A stretch of DNA of 64,000 nucleotides from Campylobacter sp. TTU_617 (GCF_016599045.1 NZ_JAENKV010000003.1:62001-126000); one strand, 5' to 3'. Shown: positions 1 through 9,519, counted from the first letter of the stretch. Notes: generated by a model from the letters alone, not told the origin. Numbers and translations: made by a program.

Positions 1-1
1 A

Positions 2-397
2 GCCTTTGCTTGTGCTATAGCTGGACTTAGTTTTTTAGGCGGGGCTTATATGGCTGAGAGTTTAAGATCTGGTTTTGATGCTATAAAAAAACAACAATTT
101 GAAGCAGGGCTTTCTTTAGGACTTACTTCTTTTCAGAATTTAAGATTTGTTATTTTTCCACAAGCTTTAGCCATTTCTATGCCAAGTATTAGTGCAAATA
201 TTATTTTTTTAATTAAAGAGACATCTGTTGTGAGTATTATAGCTTTACCAGATTTGGTAAATTTAATGAAAGGATTAAATTCTCTCACCTATAAAACAGA
301 TGAACTTTTATTTATGTTATTTTTGGGATATTTGTGTATTATTTTACCTTTATCTTTAATTTTATCTTATATTGAAAAAAGGCTAAGACATGCTTGA
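2..397 (+). CDS. Polar amino-acid ABC transporter permease (5' end outside window)
   Basis: Partial inner-membrane permease of a HisM/GlnP-type amino-acid importer. The reading frame is open from base 2, so the true start lies upstream; the Met at base 50 is internal. The cytoplasmic EAA loop that contacts the ATPase is present (key residues ESLRSGFDAI, then EAGLSLGLT and the PQA end), followed by hydrophobic helices up to a basic C-terminus. It overlaps the next permease by 8 bases, and with the ATPase that follows forms one operon. The substrate-binding protein is not in the window. The substrate cannot be read from the sequence; a polar amino acid is inferred from the family. It resembles C. 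jejuni Cj0467. Confidence 0.9.
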   Translation, partial: AFACAIAGLSFLGGAYMAESLRSGFDAIKKQQFEAGLSLGLTSFQNLRFVIFPQALAISMPSISANIIFLIKETSVVSIIALPDLVNLMKGLNSLTYKTDELLFMLFLGYLCIILPLSLILSYIEKRLRHA

Positions 398-1046
398 TCT
401 TTTAAATCAAGATACTTTTTTAAGATTAGCACAAGGACTTTTTGTTACATTTGAAATTTCTTTTATAAGTATTATTGTAACTTCATTTGGTGGTCTTATA
501 TTGGGAATTTTAATGGTTCTTAAAAATCCTTATATTTATGCATTTTGTCGTTTTGGTTTAGAATTTATACGTGTAATGCCATTGCTTGTTTGGCTTTTTA
601 TCGTTTATTTTGGGCTTTCAAGATGGCTTGGTATTGATTTAGATAGTAAAACTTCAGCTATTATTGTTTTTAGTATTTGGGGAAGTTTTGAGATGATGGA
701 TTTAGTGCGTTCATCTTTGCAAAGTATTCCTAAACATCAGTATGAAAGCGCTGCTTCTTTAGGGTTAAATTCTTTACAAAGTTTTATTTATATTATCATA
801 CCTCAAGCTTTTAGAAGATTAACTCCTGTTAGTATGAATTTATTAACACGTATGGTAAAAAGCACTACTTTTGCTTATTTAATTGGAAGCGTTGAACTTG
901 TTAAAGTTGGACAACAAATTATAGAATTTCACAATAAAAATGATTTTGCCCCTTTTATTATTTATGGTTTAATTTTTATTATATATTTTATAATTTGCTA
1001 TCCTCTTTCTTTATATTCTCGAATTTTAGAAAAAAAATGGAGCTAA
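390..1046 (+). CDS. Polar amino-acid ABC transporter permease
   Basis: 218-residue inner-membrane permease, second subunit of the importer. Several transmembrane helices are visible, with an EAA loop in the middle ([18 protein letters not shown], then SLGL and IIPQA) that docks on the ATPase. Length is normal for HisM/HisQ permeases. The start overlaps the preceding permease by 8 bases and the stop lies 1 base before the ATPase start, so the three are translationally coupled. It resembles C. jejuni Cj0468. The exact amino acid carried is not determinable here. Confidence 0.92.
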   Translation: MLDLLNQDTFLRLAQGLFVTFEISFISIIVTSFGGLILGILMVLKNPYIYAFCRFGLEFIRVMPLLVWLFIVYFGLSRWLGIDLDSKTSAIIVFSIWGSFEMMDLVRSSLQSIPKHQYESAASLGLNSLQSFIYIIIPQAFRRLTPVSMNLLTRMVKSTTFAYLIGSVELVKVGQQIIEFHNKNDFAPFIIYGLIFIIYFIICYPLSLYSRILEKKWS

Positions 1047-1047
1047 T

Positions 1048-1785
1048 GTGAGTATCTTAAAAATAGAAAATTTACAAAAATATTATGGCAATCATCATGC
1101 TTTAAAAAATATCAATTTGGAATTGCAACAAAAAGAAACTCTTGTAATTTTAGGACCTAGCGGATGTGGAAAATCAACTCTTTTACGTTGTATTAATGGG
1201 CTTGAAGAAATCGCTGATGGAAGTATTTATATCAATGGAGAAAAAATAACAAAAGATTTTAAAGATTGGACTAGAATTCGTCAAAAGATTGGAATGGTTT
1301 TTCAATCTTATGAGCTTTTTGAGCACTTAAGTGTAAGAGAAAATATACTTTTAGGACCTATAAAAGTTCAAAAAAGAGATAAAGAAGAAGTTTTAGAAGA
1401 GGCAAAAAAATGGCTTGATAAAGTTGGCTTATCTCATAAAATTGATTCTTATCCTAGAGAATTAAGTGGTGGCCAAAAACAGCGTATAGCTATAGTTAGA
1501 AGTTTGTGTATGAATCCTGAATTAATGCTTTTTGATGAGGTTACAGCAGCCTTAGATCCTGAGATAGTACGTGAGGTTTTAGAGGTAATGCTTAATCTTG
1601 CAAAAGAGGGTATGACTATGATTATAGTAACTCATGAAATGGCTTTTGCTAAAGGGGTAGCTGATAGAATCATTTTTATGGATAATGGCACTATAGTTGA
1701 AGAAAATTCTCCTGAAATATTTTTTAAAAATCCTAACACAGAAAGAGCTAAAAAATTTCTTAATTTATTTAGCTATAATAAATAA
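1048..1785 (+). CDS. Polar amino-acid ABC transporter ATP-binding protein
   Basis: 245-residue cytoplasmic ATPase that powers the two permeases upstream. Walker [10 protein letters not shown] is at residues 36-44, the signature is LSGGQKQR, Walker B is [14 protein letters not shown] and the switch His is in IIVTHE. The residue after the Walker B Asp-Glu is Val rather than the usual Pro. The GTG start sits 1 base after the stop of the second permease. It is the last gene of the operon; downstream DNA is pseudogene debris. It resembles C. jejuni Cj0469. Confidence 0.93.
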   Translation: MSILKIENLQKYYGNHHALKNINLELQQKETLVILGPSGCGKSTLLRCINGLEEIADGSIYINGEKITKDFKDWTRIRQKIGMVFQSYELFEHLSVRENILLGPIKVQKRDKEEVLEEAKKWLDKVGLSHKIDSYPRELSGGQKQRIAIVRSLCMNPELMLFDEVTAALDPEIVREVLEVMLNLAKEGMTMIIVTHEMAFAKGVADRIIFMDNGTIVEENSPEIFFKNPNTERAKKFLNLFSYNK

Positions 1786-2142
1786 TTTAACAAAATACTG
1801 ATATCAAATCATCATTTGCAAGAGTGATTTTATATCTCTCTTGTGCTAAAATTTTAATTTATTTTTATATTAATCAAAAAGAGAATAAAGTTAAAATTTT
1901 AAGAATTTGTTTTTCTAAATTTTATTAAAATCTAAATATTACTAATTTAAAAATGTATAAAACTTATAAGTATAAAAATATCATTTTAATTAAGTTATAA
2001 AAAGAATATTATTAAGTTTAAAATATTTTATAAAAATTTAAAAAAAGTTATATTAATTATTTTATATTTATTTCATTTTAAAAGTAAGATAAATCTATTT
2101 ATTATTAAAATAGATTTAATACTTGCAAACTATTTTGGATAA
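1786..2142. other. AT-rich spacer without recognisable gene
   Basis: Extremely AT-rich DNA between the ABC operon and the 3' end of the decayed ccsBA remnant. I see no ORF, tRNA or strong terminator in it. Confidence 0.6.
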
Positions 2143-3135
2143 TTAAATTGGATTTTTTAAATTTCTTTTAAAAAAGGCTATAAAAATTAAGATAAAAGTA
2201 AAAAATATAAAAAATATAAAAATTTTGGTATAAATATAGGATCTCCGTTTACATGAGAATGAAGACCTGATAAATAAAAATTAACTCCAAAATAAGTCAT
2301 TAAAATAGAATAAAATTCTAAAACACTTACAGCTATAAAAATAAAAGGAGAATTAAATTTTGACAAAAGTCTTAAATGAAGAATTATAGTATAAATTATA
2401 ATGGAAATTAAAGCCCACGTTTCTTTTGGGTCCTAGCCCAGATACCTTTCCTAACTTTCATTTACCCAAACTCTACCTAAAATTTCCTACGGTAAGTAAA
2501 GCAAGTACTATAATCATAGCCATTTCATTAATACAATGAATATTAAAATAATTTGATCAATTTGATTTTTTTAAATTTTCTTAGGATAAGTAAAATTAAA
2601 CTAAAAATTCCCAAAAGAAAACAAAAAGCTAATCCATAGCTTGTGGTTATGATAGAAACGTGAATATTGAGCCAATAAGATTTTAAAACAGGAATTAAAT
2701 TTGTAATTTGTGGATCCATAAAGCCAAGATGAGCTGCAAATAAAGAAATTTTAGCCATAATATTTGCAATACAAAGAGTTAAAAAAGATTTTTTATAGAA
2801 AAGGATTCTGTAAATTGCACAAATTAAGACTATATAAATCATACTTTCATAAGATGTTCTAAGGAGCGTGTTCTCCTACATACCATCTTAAGATTAATGC
2901 AAAATATGAATTAAAATAGCTATTAATGTTAAAAATACAATATTTTTTTAAGTGTGTTAAAAATATTTTTATTTTTTAAAATTTCATAAAAGATTGATAA
3001 ATAATCTAACTCTAAAACAAAGATAAATATAGCTTAAATTTTTAAAAAAATCAAAATGATTCATAAAAATCTCTGTTTTTATTTTTAAATTAGATGGTAG
3101 AAGATTTACTCCATAATATTCTTGAAATTTTTTTA
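2143..3135 (-). pseudogene. Cytochrome c synthetase CcsBA (system II) remnant
   Basis: Broken minus-strand remnant of the membrane haem lyase that attaches haem to c-type cytochromes. Reading from 3135 downward across frameshifts gives the CcsB/CcsA linker (YYGVNLLPSN, MNHFDFFKNLSYIY), LRWYVGEHAP, then ITNLIPVLKSYWLNIHVS (the only long open stretch, 2543-2842), INEMAMII, a ruined tryptophan-rich WWD haem-handling motif at about 2411-2480 ending DPKETWALIS, and the C-terminal HSHVNGDPIFIP. Stops at 2859-2861, 2451-2453 and 2433-2435 sit where the family has Trp, and several frameshifts are present. Most of the N-terminal CcsB part is missing. The cell still needs a CcsBA for cytochrome c1, so an intact copy is expected elsewhere. 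Confidence 0.85.
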
Positions 3136-3137
3136 TA

Positions 3138-4012
3138 TTAATTTAAAGCCTGTTTTGCGACATTCTTCACAAGAAATTTCTTTAGAGATTGTGTGTTTTC
3201 TTAGTTTTTGTGGATTACCTAATGCTTTATAAAATTCTTCTTTACTTTTAAAATCAGACACGTTTCACAATATGAACCTGCCGGTTGAAAAAGCATATTT
3301 TTTCCATAGTTAGCTACATAAGAATTGATTCCTCATACTTTTGAGTCATTTTCTACAAATTCTTCTAAAGCAGTGGAAAACCTGATGAAAATTAGGTATT
3401 TTTTGGTTATTTCAGGAGTTAAAAACTCACTCTATAATCTTAAGAATTGATTCCCTCTAGCTACTATTTTTCCAGTCATATTACTTAATTCCATTCTTAA
3501 CGTGATAAGTTCCACGTACCAACCATTTATCAATAAAGCCATATTTTAGTCCTTGACGTACTAATTATTTAACATCATCAGGATAGATTCCTAATGGTAA
3601 GATTATGCAAGGAGAATTATACATAGGCTTTTTAAGTTCATTATTCATTTCTTTAAATTCATCTGAAAAATGAATGGTTTTTGCATGTCGTGATCTTTTT
3701 CAAGCTTTATATTGAGCAGGATGATATTCTCCGCATTTTTAAGTCCTGCGAATTTATTGGGAGTATCTAAAAATAATTTCATTCCTAAATGATAAGTTAT
3801 AGAAGTGTTAGCAAGATGATTTTGCTCAGCGAATGTTGGGCTATTGAAAATTCTACTTACTCTTCTTCTCTATCGTTTATAGTATATTTTCCAACTATAC
3901 GACTTCTTTTTTGTATTTAAACATAGAATGATTCTCTTTTAAATATTTAAAAAGGTATCTTCTTGATGGATATAACCTTCAATGTTCTTGGTGCTGTATT
4001 ATTATTTTGCAT
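3138..4012 (-). pseudogene. Multihaem cytochrome c remnant, possibly octahaem MccA (sulfite reductase)
   Basis: Decayed minus-strand gene. A possible old start (ATG 4012-4010 behind AAGGA) leads, with frameshifts, into IEGYIHQEDTF, GKYTINDREEE, PTFAEQNHLANTSITYHLG, a haem motif now CGEYH (3721-3735), [69 protein letters not shown], then CETC with its His lost in a frameshift (3258-3269) and CEEC followed by Arg (3157-3171). In-frame stops at 3700-3702 and 3333-3335 replace probable Trp. The sequence then runs directly into ccsBA-like sequence near 3138, so the 3' half was deleted. That this was a multihaem cytochrome is well supported. MccA is my best guess, based on the ccsBA neighbour (Wolinella mcc clusters carry a dedicated ccsA1) and remembered motifs. 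Confidence 0.7.
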
Positions 4013-4440
4013 TGTTTATCCTTGAATAAAACATTTGTATTCTGTTTTGCATTTAAGGGTTGCTTCCTAAAAATAAAGTTAATTAGCAATACCTAATATG
4101 AATTTATTCATAAGAATACTTTATAATTTAGAAATTTAAGAAAAATAACTAATAATAAACATTATTAACTATTTATTAACTTATATTTTAAATTTATTAT
4201 AAATAAACCTAAAATATATTTAAATTAATATCAATATTAATTTAAATATATATAGTAGTTATAAATAAAATTTATACTTAATAACAAGGTAAAAATACTA
4301 AATATTTTGAGTCTTAAAAATTAATAGGATATCATTAAAATATATTTAATATAATATTAATTTTTAAGAATTATAGTATAAAAATCTATATAAAGCTTAA
4401 AAATTATAAATTTAAATTTATTCTATATTTTTTGTTTAAA
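4013..4440. other. AT-rich spacer upstream of the tRNA-tuf operon
   Basis: Very AT-rich non-coding DNA between the cytochrome remnant and the tRNA promoter. Apart from the possible upstream region of the dead cytochrome gene, I see no coding or RNA feature. Confidence 0.5.
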
Positions 4441-4465
4441 AATATAAATATTATTTAATTTTATC

Positions 4466-4494
4466 TTGACAAAACTTTTTTTTTAAGATAAAAT
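4466..4494 (+). promoter_or_regulatory. Sigma-70 promoter of the tRNA-tuf operon
   Basis: TTGACA (4466-4471) and TAAAAT (4489-4494) are separated by 17 bases, about 15 bases before the first tRNA. This is close to a full consensus and stronger than most Campylobacter promoters, which often lack a clear -35 box. That fits a highly expressed stable-RNA and tuf operon. Confidence 0.75.
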
Positions 4495-4509
4495 AACAAC
4501 CTAATTTTT

Positions 4510-4585
4510 GCTGGTTTAGCTCAGTTGGTAGAGCAGCTGCCTTGTAAGCAGCAGGTCGGGGGTTCAAGTCCCTTAACCAGCTCCA
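4510..4585 (+). tRNA. tRNA-Thr (UGU)
   Basis: Complete cloverleaf with acceptor GCTGGTT paired to AACCAGC, anticodon loop CTTGTAA (anticodon TGT), GGTTCAAGTCC T-arm and encoded CCA. It is the first member of a Thr-Tyr-Gly-Thr cluster leading into tuf. Confidence 0.96.
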
Positions 4586-4616
4586 TTTAACAGTGTTTGA
4601 CCAGAAAAAGCGTTTT

Positions 4617-4702
<86 letters not shown>

Positions 4703-4711
4703 TTATTGCTT

Positions 4712-4788
4712 GCGGGAGTAGCTCAGTTGGCTAGAGCATCAGCCTTCCAAGCTGAGGGTCGCGGGTTCGAGTCCCGTTTCCCGCTCCA
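4712..4788 (+). tRNA. tRNA-Gly (UCC)
   Basis: Cloverleaf with acceptor GCGGGAG, D-arm AGCTCAGTTGGCTAGAGC, anticodon loop CTTCCAA (TCC), T-arm GGGTTCGAGTCCC and encoded CCA. Third of the cluster. Confidence 0.96.
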
Positions 4789-4875
4789 AGATTATAAACT
4801 GGGAGCTGTATTTATTTTGAAACTTACAGTATATCTCCTAGATTTTTGTTGTCTATAAACATAATTTTTCTGAGC

Positions 4876-4950
<75 letters not shown>

Positions 4951-5018
4951 TTGATTTGAAAAAATTATACAATATAGACTTGCTTTGCTTAATTATACTT
5001 TAATTATGGAGGAAAAAA

Positions 5019-6218
5019 ATGGCTAAAGAAAAATTTTCACGAAATAAGCCACATGTGAATATAGGAACAATTGGTCACGTTGATCATGGTAAAACAACTT
5101 TAACAGCTGCTATTTCTGCTGTTTTATCAAGAAAAGGTTTGGCAGAGCTTAAAGATTATGATAATATCGATAATGCTCCAGAAGAAAAAGAACGTGGTAT
5201 TACAATTGCTACTTCTCACATTGAATACGAAACAGATAATCGTCACTATGCGCATGTTGATTGTCCTGGCCACGCTGACTATGTTAAAAATATGATTACG
5301 GGTGCAGCACAAATGGATGGGGCTATTCTTGTTGTTTCTGCTGCTGATGGTCCAATGCCACAAACTAGAGAGCATATATTACTTTCACGTCAAGTTGGAG
5401 TTCCTTATATTGTTGTTTTTATGAATAAAGCAGATATGGTAGATGATGCTGAGCTTTTAGAGTTAGTTGAAATGGAAATTAGAGAATTATTAAGTTCTTA
5501 TGATTTTCCTGGAGATGATACTCCTATTATTTCTGGTTCAGCACTTAAAGCTTTGGAAGAAGCTAAAGCTGGCCAAGATGGTGAATGGTCGGCAAAAATA
5601 CTTGATCTTATGGCTGCAGTTGATAGTTATATACCAACACCAACTCGTGATACAGAAAAAGATTTCTTAATGCCAATTGAAGACGTTTTCTCAATTTCCG
5701 GTCGTGGAACAGTTGTTACAGGTAGAATTGAAAAGGGTATTGTTAAAGTTGGAGATACTGTTGAAATTGTTGGTATTAGAGATACTCAAACTACAACAGT
5801 TACTGGTGTAGAAATGTTTAGAAAAGAGATGGATCAAGGTGAAGCAGGTGATAACGTTGGAGTTCTTCTAAGAGGAACAAAAAAAGAAGATGTTATCCGC
5901 GGAATGGTACTTGCTAAACCTAAATCAATAACACCTCATACAGATTTTGAAGCTGAAGTTTATATTTTAAATAAAGATGAAGGTGGTAGACATACTCCAT
6001 TCTTTAATAATTATAGACCACAATTTTACGTAAGAACAACAGATGTAACTGGATCTATTAAGTTAGCTGAAGGTGTTGAAATGGTTATGCCAGGTGAAAA
6101 TGTAAGAATTTCTGTAAGCTTAATCGCACCAGTTGCATTAGAAGAAGGAACTCGTTTTGCTATCCGTGAAGGTGGAAAAACAGTTGGTTCTGGTGTTGTT
6201 ACAAAAATACTTAAATAA
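5019..6218 (+). CDS. tuf: Elongation factor Tu
   Basis: 399-residue GTPase that delivers aminoacyl-tRNA to the ribosome. The G1 motif GHVDHGKTT is at residues 19-27, with G3 DCPGHADY near residue 81 and G4 NKAD; domains 2 and 3 are full length. A strong GGAGG lies 8 bases before the ATG. It follows four tRNA genes and ends in a hairpin terminator. The strong promoter before the tRNAs probably drives it; an extra promoter in the 68-base gap is possible but not clear. Confidence 0.99.
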   Translation: MAKEKFSRNKPHVNIGTIGHVDHGKTTLTAAISAVLSRKGLAELKDYDNIDNAPEEKERGITIATSHIEYETDNRHYAHVDCPGHADYVKNMITGAAQMDGAILVVSAADGPMPQTREHILLSRQVGVPYIVVFMNKADMVDDAELLELVEMEIRELLSSYDFPGDDTPIISGSALKALEEAKAGQDGEWSAKILDLMAAVDSYIPTPTRDTEKDFLMPIEDVFSISGRGTVVTGRIEKGIVKVGDTVEIVGIRDTQTTTVTGVEMFRKEMDQGEAGDNVGVLLRGTKKEDVIRGMVLAKPKSITPHTDFEAEVYILNKDEGGRHTPFFNNYRPQFYVRTTDVTGSIKLAEGVEMVMPGENVRISVSLIAPVALEEGTRFAIREGGKTVGSGVVTKILK

Positions 6219-6231
6219 TATATAAATTTTT

Positions 6232-6260
6232 AAAGTCAAGGTTTTTAAAATCTTGACTTT
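6232..6260 (+). terminator. Hairpin terminator after tuf
   Basis: AAAGTCAAG pairs with CTTGACTTT around an AT-rich loop, 13 bases after the tuf stop. The following T-run is short, so termination may be partial with read-through into rpmG. Confidence 0.65.
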
Positions 6261-6274
6261 TATAAGGAATTAAA

Positions 6275-6433
6275 ATGAGAGTTAAAATAGGTTTAAAATG
6301 TGAAGAATGTGGTGATATAAATTATAGCACTTATAAAAATAGTAAAAATACCACTGAAAAATTAGAATTAAAAAAGTATTGCCCAAGACTAAAAAAACAT
6401 ACTTTACATAAAGAAGTTAAATTAAAAAGTTAA
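6275..6433 (+). CDS. rpmG: 50S ribosomal protein L33
   Basis: 52-residue ribosomal large-subunit protein, short but clearly recognisable. The first zinc-type pair CEEC is present at residues 9-12, whereas the second pair has only one Cys (YCPRLKKHT), so it is a partly degenerate zinc-binding form. ATG at 6275 follows AAGG. The order tuf-rpmG-trnW-secE-nusG is the usual epsilonproteobacterial arrangement. Confidence 0.95.
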   Translation: MRVKIGLKCEECGDINYSTYKNSKNTTEKLELKKYCPRLKKHTLHKEVKLKS

Positions 6434-6449
6434 TCTTTTTAATTTTTAT

Positions 6450-6525
6450 AGGGCAATAGCTCCAATGGTAGAGCGCCGGATTCCAAATCCGATGGTTGGG
6501 GGTTCGAATCCCTCTTGCCCTGCCA
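6450..6525 (+). tRNA. tRNA-Trp (CCA)
   Basis: Acceptor AGGGCAA pairs with TTGCCCT, anticodon loop TTCCAAA (CCA), T-arm GGGTTCGAATCCC, encoded CCA. It lies between rpmG and secE, as in other Campylobacterota. Confidence 0.97.
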
Positions 6526-6543
6526 TATTGAAGGTTGATATAA

Positions 6544-6726
6544 ATGGAAAAATTAATCACTTATTTTAAATTATCGAAGACAGAATTAAGGAAAGTAATT
6601 TTTCCTTTAAAAGAACAAGTAAGAAATGCTTATATCACTGTATTTGTGGTTGTAACAGTAGTTTCTTTATTTTTGGCATTAGTAGATTGGATAATGTCAT
6701 CAGTTATTTCTTTAATTATTAAATAA
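6544..6726 (+). CDS. secE: Preprotein translocase subunit SecE
   Basis: 60-residue single-span SecE, the short bacterial form that clamps SecY in the inner-membrane translocon. An amphipathic N-terminal helix (FKLSKTELRKVIFPLKEQV) precedes one transmembrane segment (about residues 30-58). It lies between tRNA-Trp and nusG, the near-universal secE-nusG pairing. Confidence 0.96.
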   Translation: MEKLITYFKLSKTELRKVIFPLKEQVRNAYITVFVVVTVVSLFLALVDWIMSSVISLIIK

Positions 6727-6735
6727 AGGAAACTA

Positions 6736-7269
6736 ATGAATAATCATAAATGGTATGCTATTCAAACTTATGCTGGTAGTGAAATGGCAGTTAAAAGAGC
6801 TATTGAAAATTTAGTAAAAGATAATGGAATTGAAGAGCAACTTAAAGAAATTGTTGTTCCAACTGAAGATGTTATAGAATTTAAAAATGGAAAAGAAAAA
6901 ATTAGCGAAAGAAGTCTTTATTCAGGATATGTTTTTGCTTGTTTGGATTTAAATACAGAGCTTTGGCATCGTATTCAATCACTTCCAAAAGTAGGTCGTT
7001 TTATTGGAGAATCTAAAAAACCAACTCCTTTAAATGAAAAAGACATTGATTTAATTTTGGAAAAAGTACATCATAAAGCAGCCCCTAAACCTAAAATTGC
7101 TTTTGATGAAGGCGAAAATGTTAGAATTATTGAAGGACCTTTTGCTAATTTTACTGGAATAGTAGAAGAATATGATATGGTTAGAGGGTTATTGAAACTT
7201 AATGTTTCTATTTTTGGACGTTCAACACCAGTGGAAATTTTATATTCTCAAGTTGAAAAGATAATATAA
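6736..7269 (+). CDS. nusG: Transcription termination/antitermination protein NusG
   Basis: 177-residue transcription factor that binds the RNA polymerase clamp and couples it to ribosomes or Rho. The NGN domain begins KWYAIQTYAGSE and the C-terminal KOW domain is visible (FDEGENVRIIEGPFANFTG). The start is 9 bases after the secE stop, with a GGAAA ribosome site inside that gap. Confidence 0.98.
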   Translation: MNNHKWYAIQTYAGSEMAVKRAIENLVKDNGIEEQLKEIVVPTEDVIEFKNGKEKISERSLYSGYVFACLDLNTELWHRIQSLPKVGRFIGESKKPTPLNEKDIDLILEKVHHKAAPKPKIAFDEGENVRIIEGPFANFTGIVEEYDMVRGLLKLNVSIFGRSTPVEILYSQVEKII

Positions 7270-7304
7270 TACTTTAGGTATTTAATTTTAAGGAGATATT
7301 GGTT

Positions 7305-7730
7305 ATGGCAAAAAAAGTTGTAGGCGAAATAAAATTACAAATTGCTGCTACAAAAGCAAATCCTTCACCTCCAGTTGGTCCAGCTTTAGGCCAACAAGGT
7401 GTAAATATTATGGAATTTTGTAAAGCTTTTAATGAAAGAACAAAAGATATGGCAGGTTTTAATATCCCTGTTGTTATTACTGTTTATGCTGATAAGAGTT
7501 TTACTTTTATAACTAAGCAACCTCCTGCTACTGATCTTATTAAAAAGGCTGCGGGAATTTCAAAAGGTGCGGATAATCCGCTTAAAAATAAAGTAGGTAA
7601 GCTTACTCATGCTCAAGTTTTAGAAATTGTTGATAAAAAACTTGCTGATTTAAATACTAAAGATAAAGATCAAGCTGCAAAAATTATTGCAGGTTCAGCA
7701 CGTTCTATGGGTGTTGAAATAGTTGATTAA
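7305..7730 (+). CDS. rplK: 50S ribosomal protein L11
   Basis: 141-residue L11, part of the GTPase-associated centre. The Pro-rich N-terminal segment [19 protein letters not shown] and the C-terminal rRNA-binding domain are complete. The frame is open slightly further upstream, but the ATG at 7305 (MAKKV) is well placed behind AAGGAGAT and matches family length. Confidence 0.98.
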   Translation: MAKKVVGEIKLQIAATKANPSPPVGPALGQQGVNIMEFCKAFNERTKDMAGFNIPVVITVYADKSFTFITKQPPATDLIKKAAGISKGADNPLKNKVGKLTHAQVLEIVDKKLADLNTKDKDQAAKIIAGSARSMGVEIVD

Positions 7731-7743
7731 TATTTAAAATTTA

Positions 7744-7757
7744 CCGCCAAAAGGCGG
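7744..7757 (+). promoter_or_regulatory. Small GC-rich hairpin between rplK and rplA
   Basis: CCGCC-AAAA-GGCGG, the most GC-rich palindrome of the intergenic sequence, 13 bases after the rplK stop and without a T-run. It could be an mRNA-stabilising element or part of the L1 autoregulatory target; neither is shown. Confidence 0.4.
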
Positions 7758-7785
7758 AAGCACTTTAAAAATGCGGAGAAAATAA

Positions 7786-8487
7786 ATGGCTAAAATTACT
7801 AAAAGACTAAAAGAATTATCACAAAAAGTTGATTTAAAAAAGAACTATGTTTTAAATGAAGCAATTGACAATATTAAAACTTTAGCTTCAGCTAAATTTG
7901 ATGAAACAGTTGAAATTGCTCTTAAACTTAATGTAGATCCAAGACATGCAGATCAAATGGTTCGTGGTTCAGTTGTTCTTCCGGCTGGAACAGGTAAAAA
8001 AGTTCGTGTAGCAGTTATTGCAAAAGATGCAAAAGCAGATGAAGCTAAAAATGCTGGAGCTGATATTGTTGGCAGTGATGAATTGATTGAAGAGATTCAA
8101 AAAGGTAATATGAATTTCGATGTTTTAATCGCAACACCAAATTTAATGGGTTTAGTAGGTAAAGTTGGTCGTATTTTGGGTCCTAAAGGATTGATGCCAA
8201 ATCCTAAAACTGGAACAGTAACAATGGATGTAGCACAAGCGGTTAATAATGCAAAAAGTGGTCAAGTAAATTTCCGTGTAGATAAACAAGGAAATATTCA
8301 CGCAGGATTAGGAAAAGTAAGCTTTTCTAAAGATAAATTATTTGATAATATCACTACTTTTGTCAAAGCAATTAATAAGCATAAACCAGCAGCTGCAAAA
8401 GGAAGATATATTAAAAGCGCTGCATTGAGTTTAACTATGAGTCCTTCGTTGAAGCTTGAAGTTCAAGAATTGCTAGATATGAAATAA
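7786..8487 (+). CDS. rplA: 50S ribosomal protein L1
   Basis: 233-residue L1 of the ribosomal stalk. The conserved blocks [30 protein letters not shown] and the [15 protein letters not shown] region are all present, at normal length. It follows rplK by 55 bases. In other bacteria L1 represses its own L11-L1 mRNA; no explicit target can be proved here. Confidence 0.98.
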   Translation: MAKITKRLKELSQKVDLKKNYVLNEAIDNIKTLASAKFDETVEIALKLNVDPRHADQMVRGSVVLPAGTGKKVRVAVIAKDAKADEAKNAGADIVGSDELIEEIQKGNMNFDVLIATPNLMGLVGKVGRILGPKGLMPNPKTGTVTMDVAQAVNNAKSGQVNFRVDKQGNIHAGLGKVSFSKDKLFDNITTFVKAINKHKPAAAKGRYIKSAALSLTMSPSLKLEVQELLDMK

Positions 8488-8513
8488 GTTGCCTTAAATA
8501 AAAGGTAACTTAA

Positions 8514-8624
8514 AAATAAATATTTGAAGAAATTTTTTTTCTTGAAATATTTATTTTAGATTGAAGATAGTCGAGGTATTTATACTTAATTAGATTTTTA
8601 TCTACTCTACTTGAAATCTCAATC
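8514..8624 (+). promoter_or_regulatory. L10-type leader (L10(L12)4 autoregulatory mRNA element)
   Basis: The 151-base gap before rplJ holds a long AT stem (AAATAAATATTT against AAATATTTATTT, about 8514-8556), then a second domain closed by GATTGA (8559 onward) and TCAATC (to 8624) with internal unpaired segments. Size, position and shape fit the rplJ leader that binds the L10-L12 complex to repress translation. The identification comes from layout, not from a covariance model. Confidence 0.6.
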
Positions 8625-8638
8625 GGAAAGGAGAAGAT

Positions 8639-9118
8639 GTGACTAGAAGCGAAAAAGTTGAAATTATTGCTAAGCTTGAAGAAGGTTTTAAAGCTAGTGA
8701 AGCTATTATAGTTTGTGACTATAAAGGTTTAAAAACTAAGAAACTTGAAGAGCTTAGAAATAATGCAAGAGAAAATAATGTTAAAGTTCAAATAATCAAA
8801 AATACTTTAGCTAATATTGCTCTTTCAAATTCCGGTAAAACAGGCTTAACACTCAAAGATACAAATATTTATCTTTGGGGAGAAGATCAGTTAAGTGTTT
8901 CAAAAGTAGCTGCAAAATTTGAAGAAAATAACGAATGCTTTAAAATTAAAAGCGCTTTTGTGGATGGTGAAGTTGTTGAAGTATCTAAAGTTAAAGCTTT
9001 AGCTAAAATGCCTTCACGTAATGAGTTGCTTGCTATGCTTTTGCAGGTTTGGAATGCGCCTATTACCAACTTTACGATAGGTTTAAATGCTTTAAAAAAT
9101 AAAAAAGAATCAGAATAA
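8639..9118 (+). CDS. rplJ: 50S ribosomal protein L10
   Basis: 159-residue base of the L7/L12 stalk. The N-terminal rRNA-binding domain ([20 protein letters not shown]) and C-terminal L12-binding helix are present. The start is GTG at 8639 behind AAGGAGAA; the ATG two bases upstream is immediately followed by a stop, which decides the start. It sits downstream of a probable L10 leader and 10 bases before rplL. Confidence 0.97.
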   Translation: MTRSEKVEIIAKLEEGFKASEAIIVCDYKGLKTKKLEELRNNARENNVKVQIIKNTLANIALSNSGKTGLTLKDTNIYLWGEDQLSVSKVAAKFEENNECFKIKSAFVDGEVVEVSKVKALAKMPSRNELLAMLLQVWNAPITNFTIGLNALKNKKESE

Positions 9119-9128
9119 AGGATAAAAA

Positions 9129-9509
9129 ATGGCAATAACAAAAGAAGATGTATTAGAATATATTTCAAATTTGAGTGTTCTTGAATTATCAGAATTAGTA
9201 AAAGAATTTGAAGAAAAATTTGGTGTTTCTGCTGCTCCTGTAATGGTTGCAGCTGCTGGAGGTGCTGCTGGAGGTGCTGCTGGAGGTGCTGAAGAAAAAA
9301 CTGAATTTGATATTATTTTAACTGATAGTGGTGCTAAGAAAATTGAAGTAATTAAGATTGTTCGTGCTTTAACAGGTCTTGGACTTAAAGAAGCAAAAGA
9401 TGCTGTTGAGCAAACTCCTTCTACTTTAAAAGAAGGTGTAGCTAAAGCAGATGCTGAAGCGGCTAAAAAGCAACTTGAAGAAGCTGGCGCTAAAGTAGAA
9501 CTTAAATAG
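9129..9509 (+). CDS. rplL: 50S ribosomal protein L7/L12
   Basis: 126-residue acidic stalk protein that recruits translational GTPases. It has an N-terminal dimerisation domain, an Ala/Gly hinge and the C-terminal domain with [12 protein letters not shown]. The hinge is encoded by three perfect 12-base repeats (GCTGCTGGAGGT, 9252-9287), a slippage-prone stretch that could vary hinge length between strains. Confidence 0.98.
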   Translation: MAITKEDVLEYISNLSVLELSELVKEFEEKFGVSAAPVMVAAAGGAAGGAAGGAEEKTEFDIILTDSGAKKIEVIKIVRALTGLGLKEAKDAVEQTPSTLKEGVAKADAEAAKKQLEEAGAKVELK

Positions 9510-9519
9510 TTTTATGTTT

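Noticed and set aside
2543-2842. Open frame of 99 codons as an intact small gene
   Set aside because: It is the longest undamaged piece of the CcsBA remnant; homologous sequence continues on both sides in other frames with stops.
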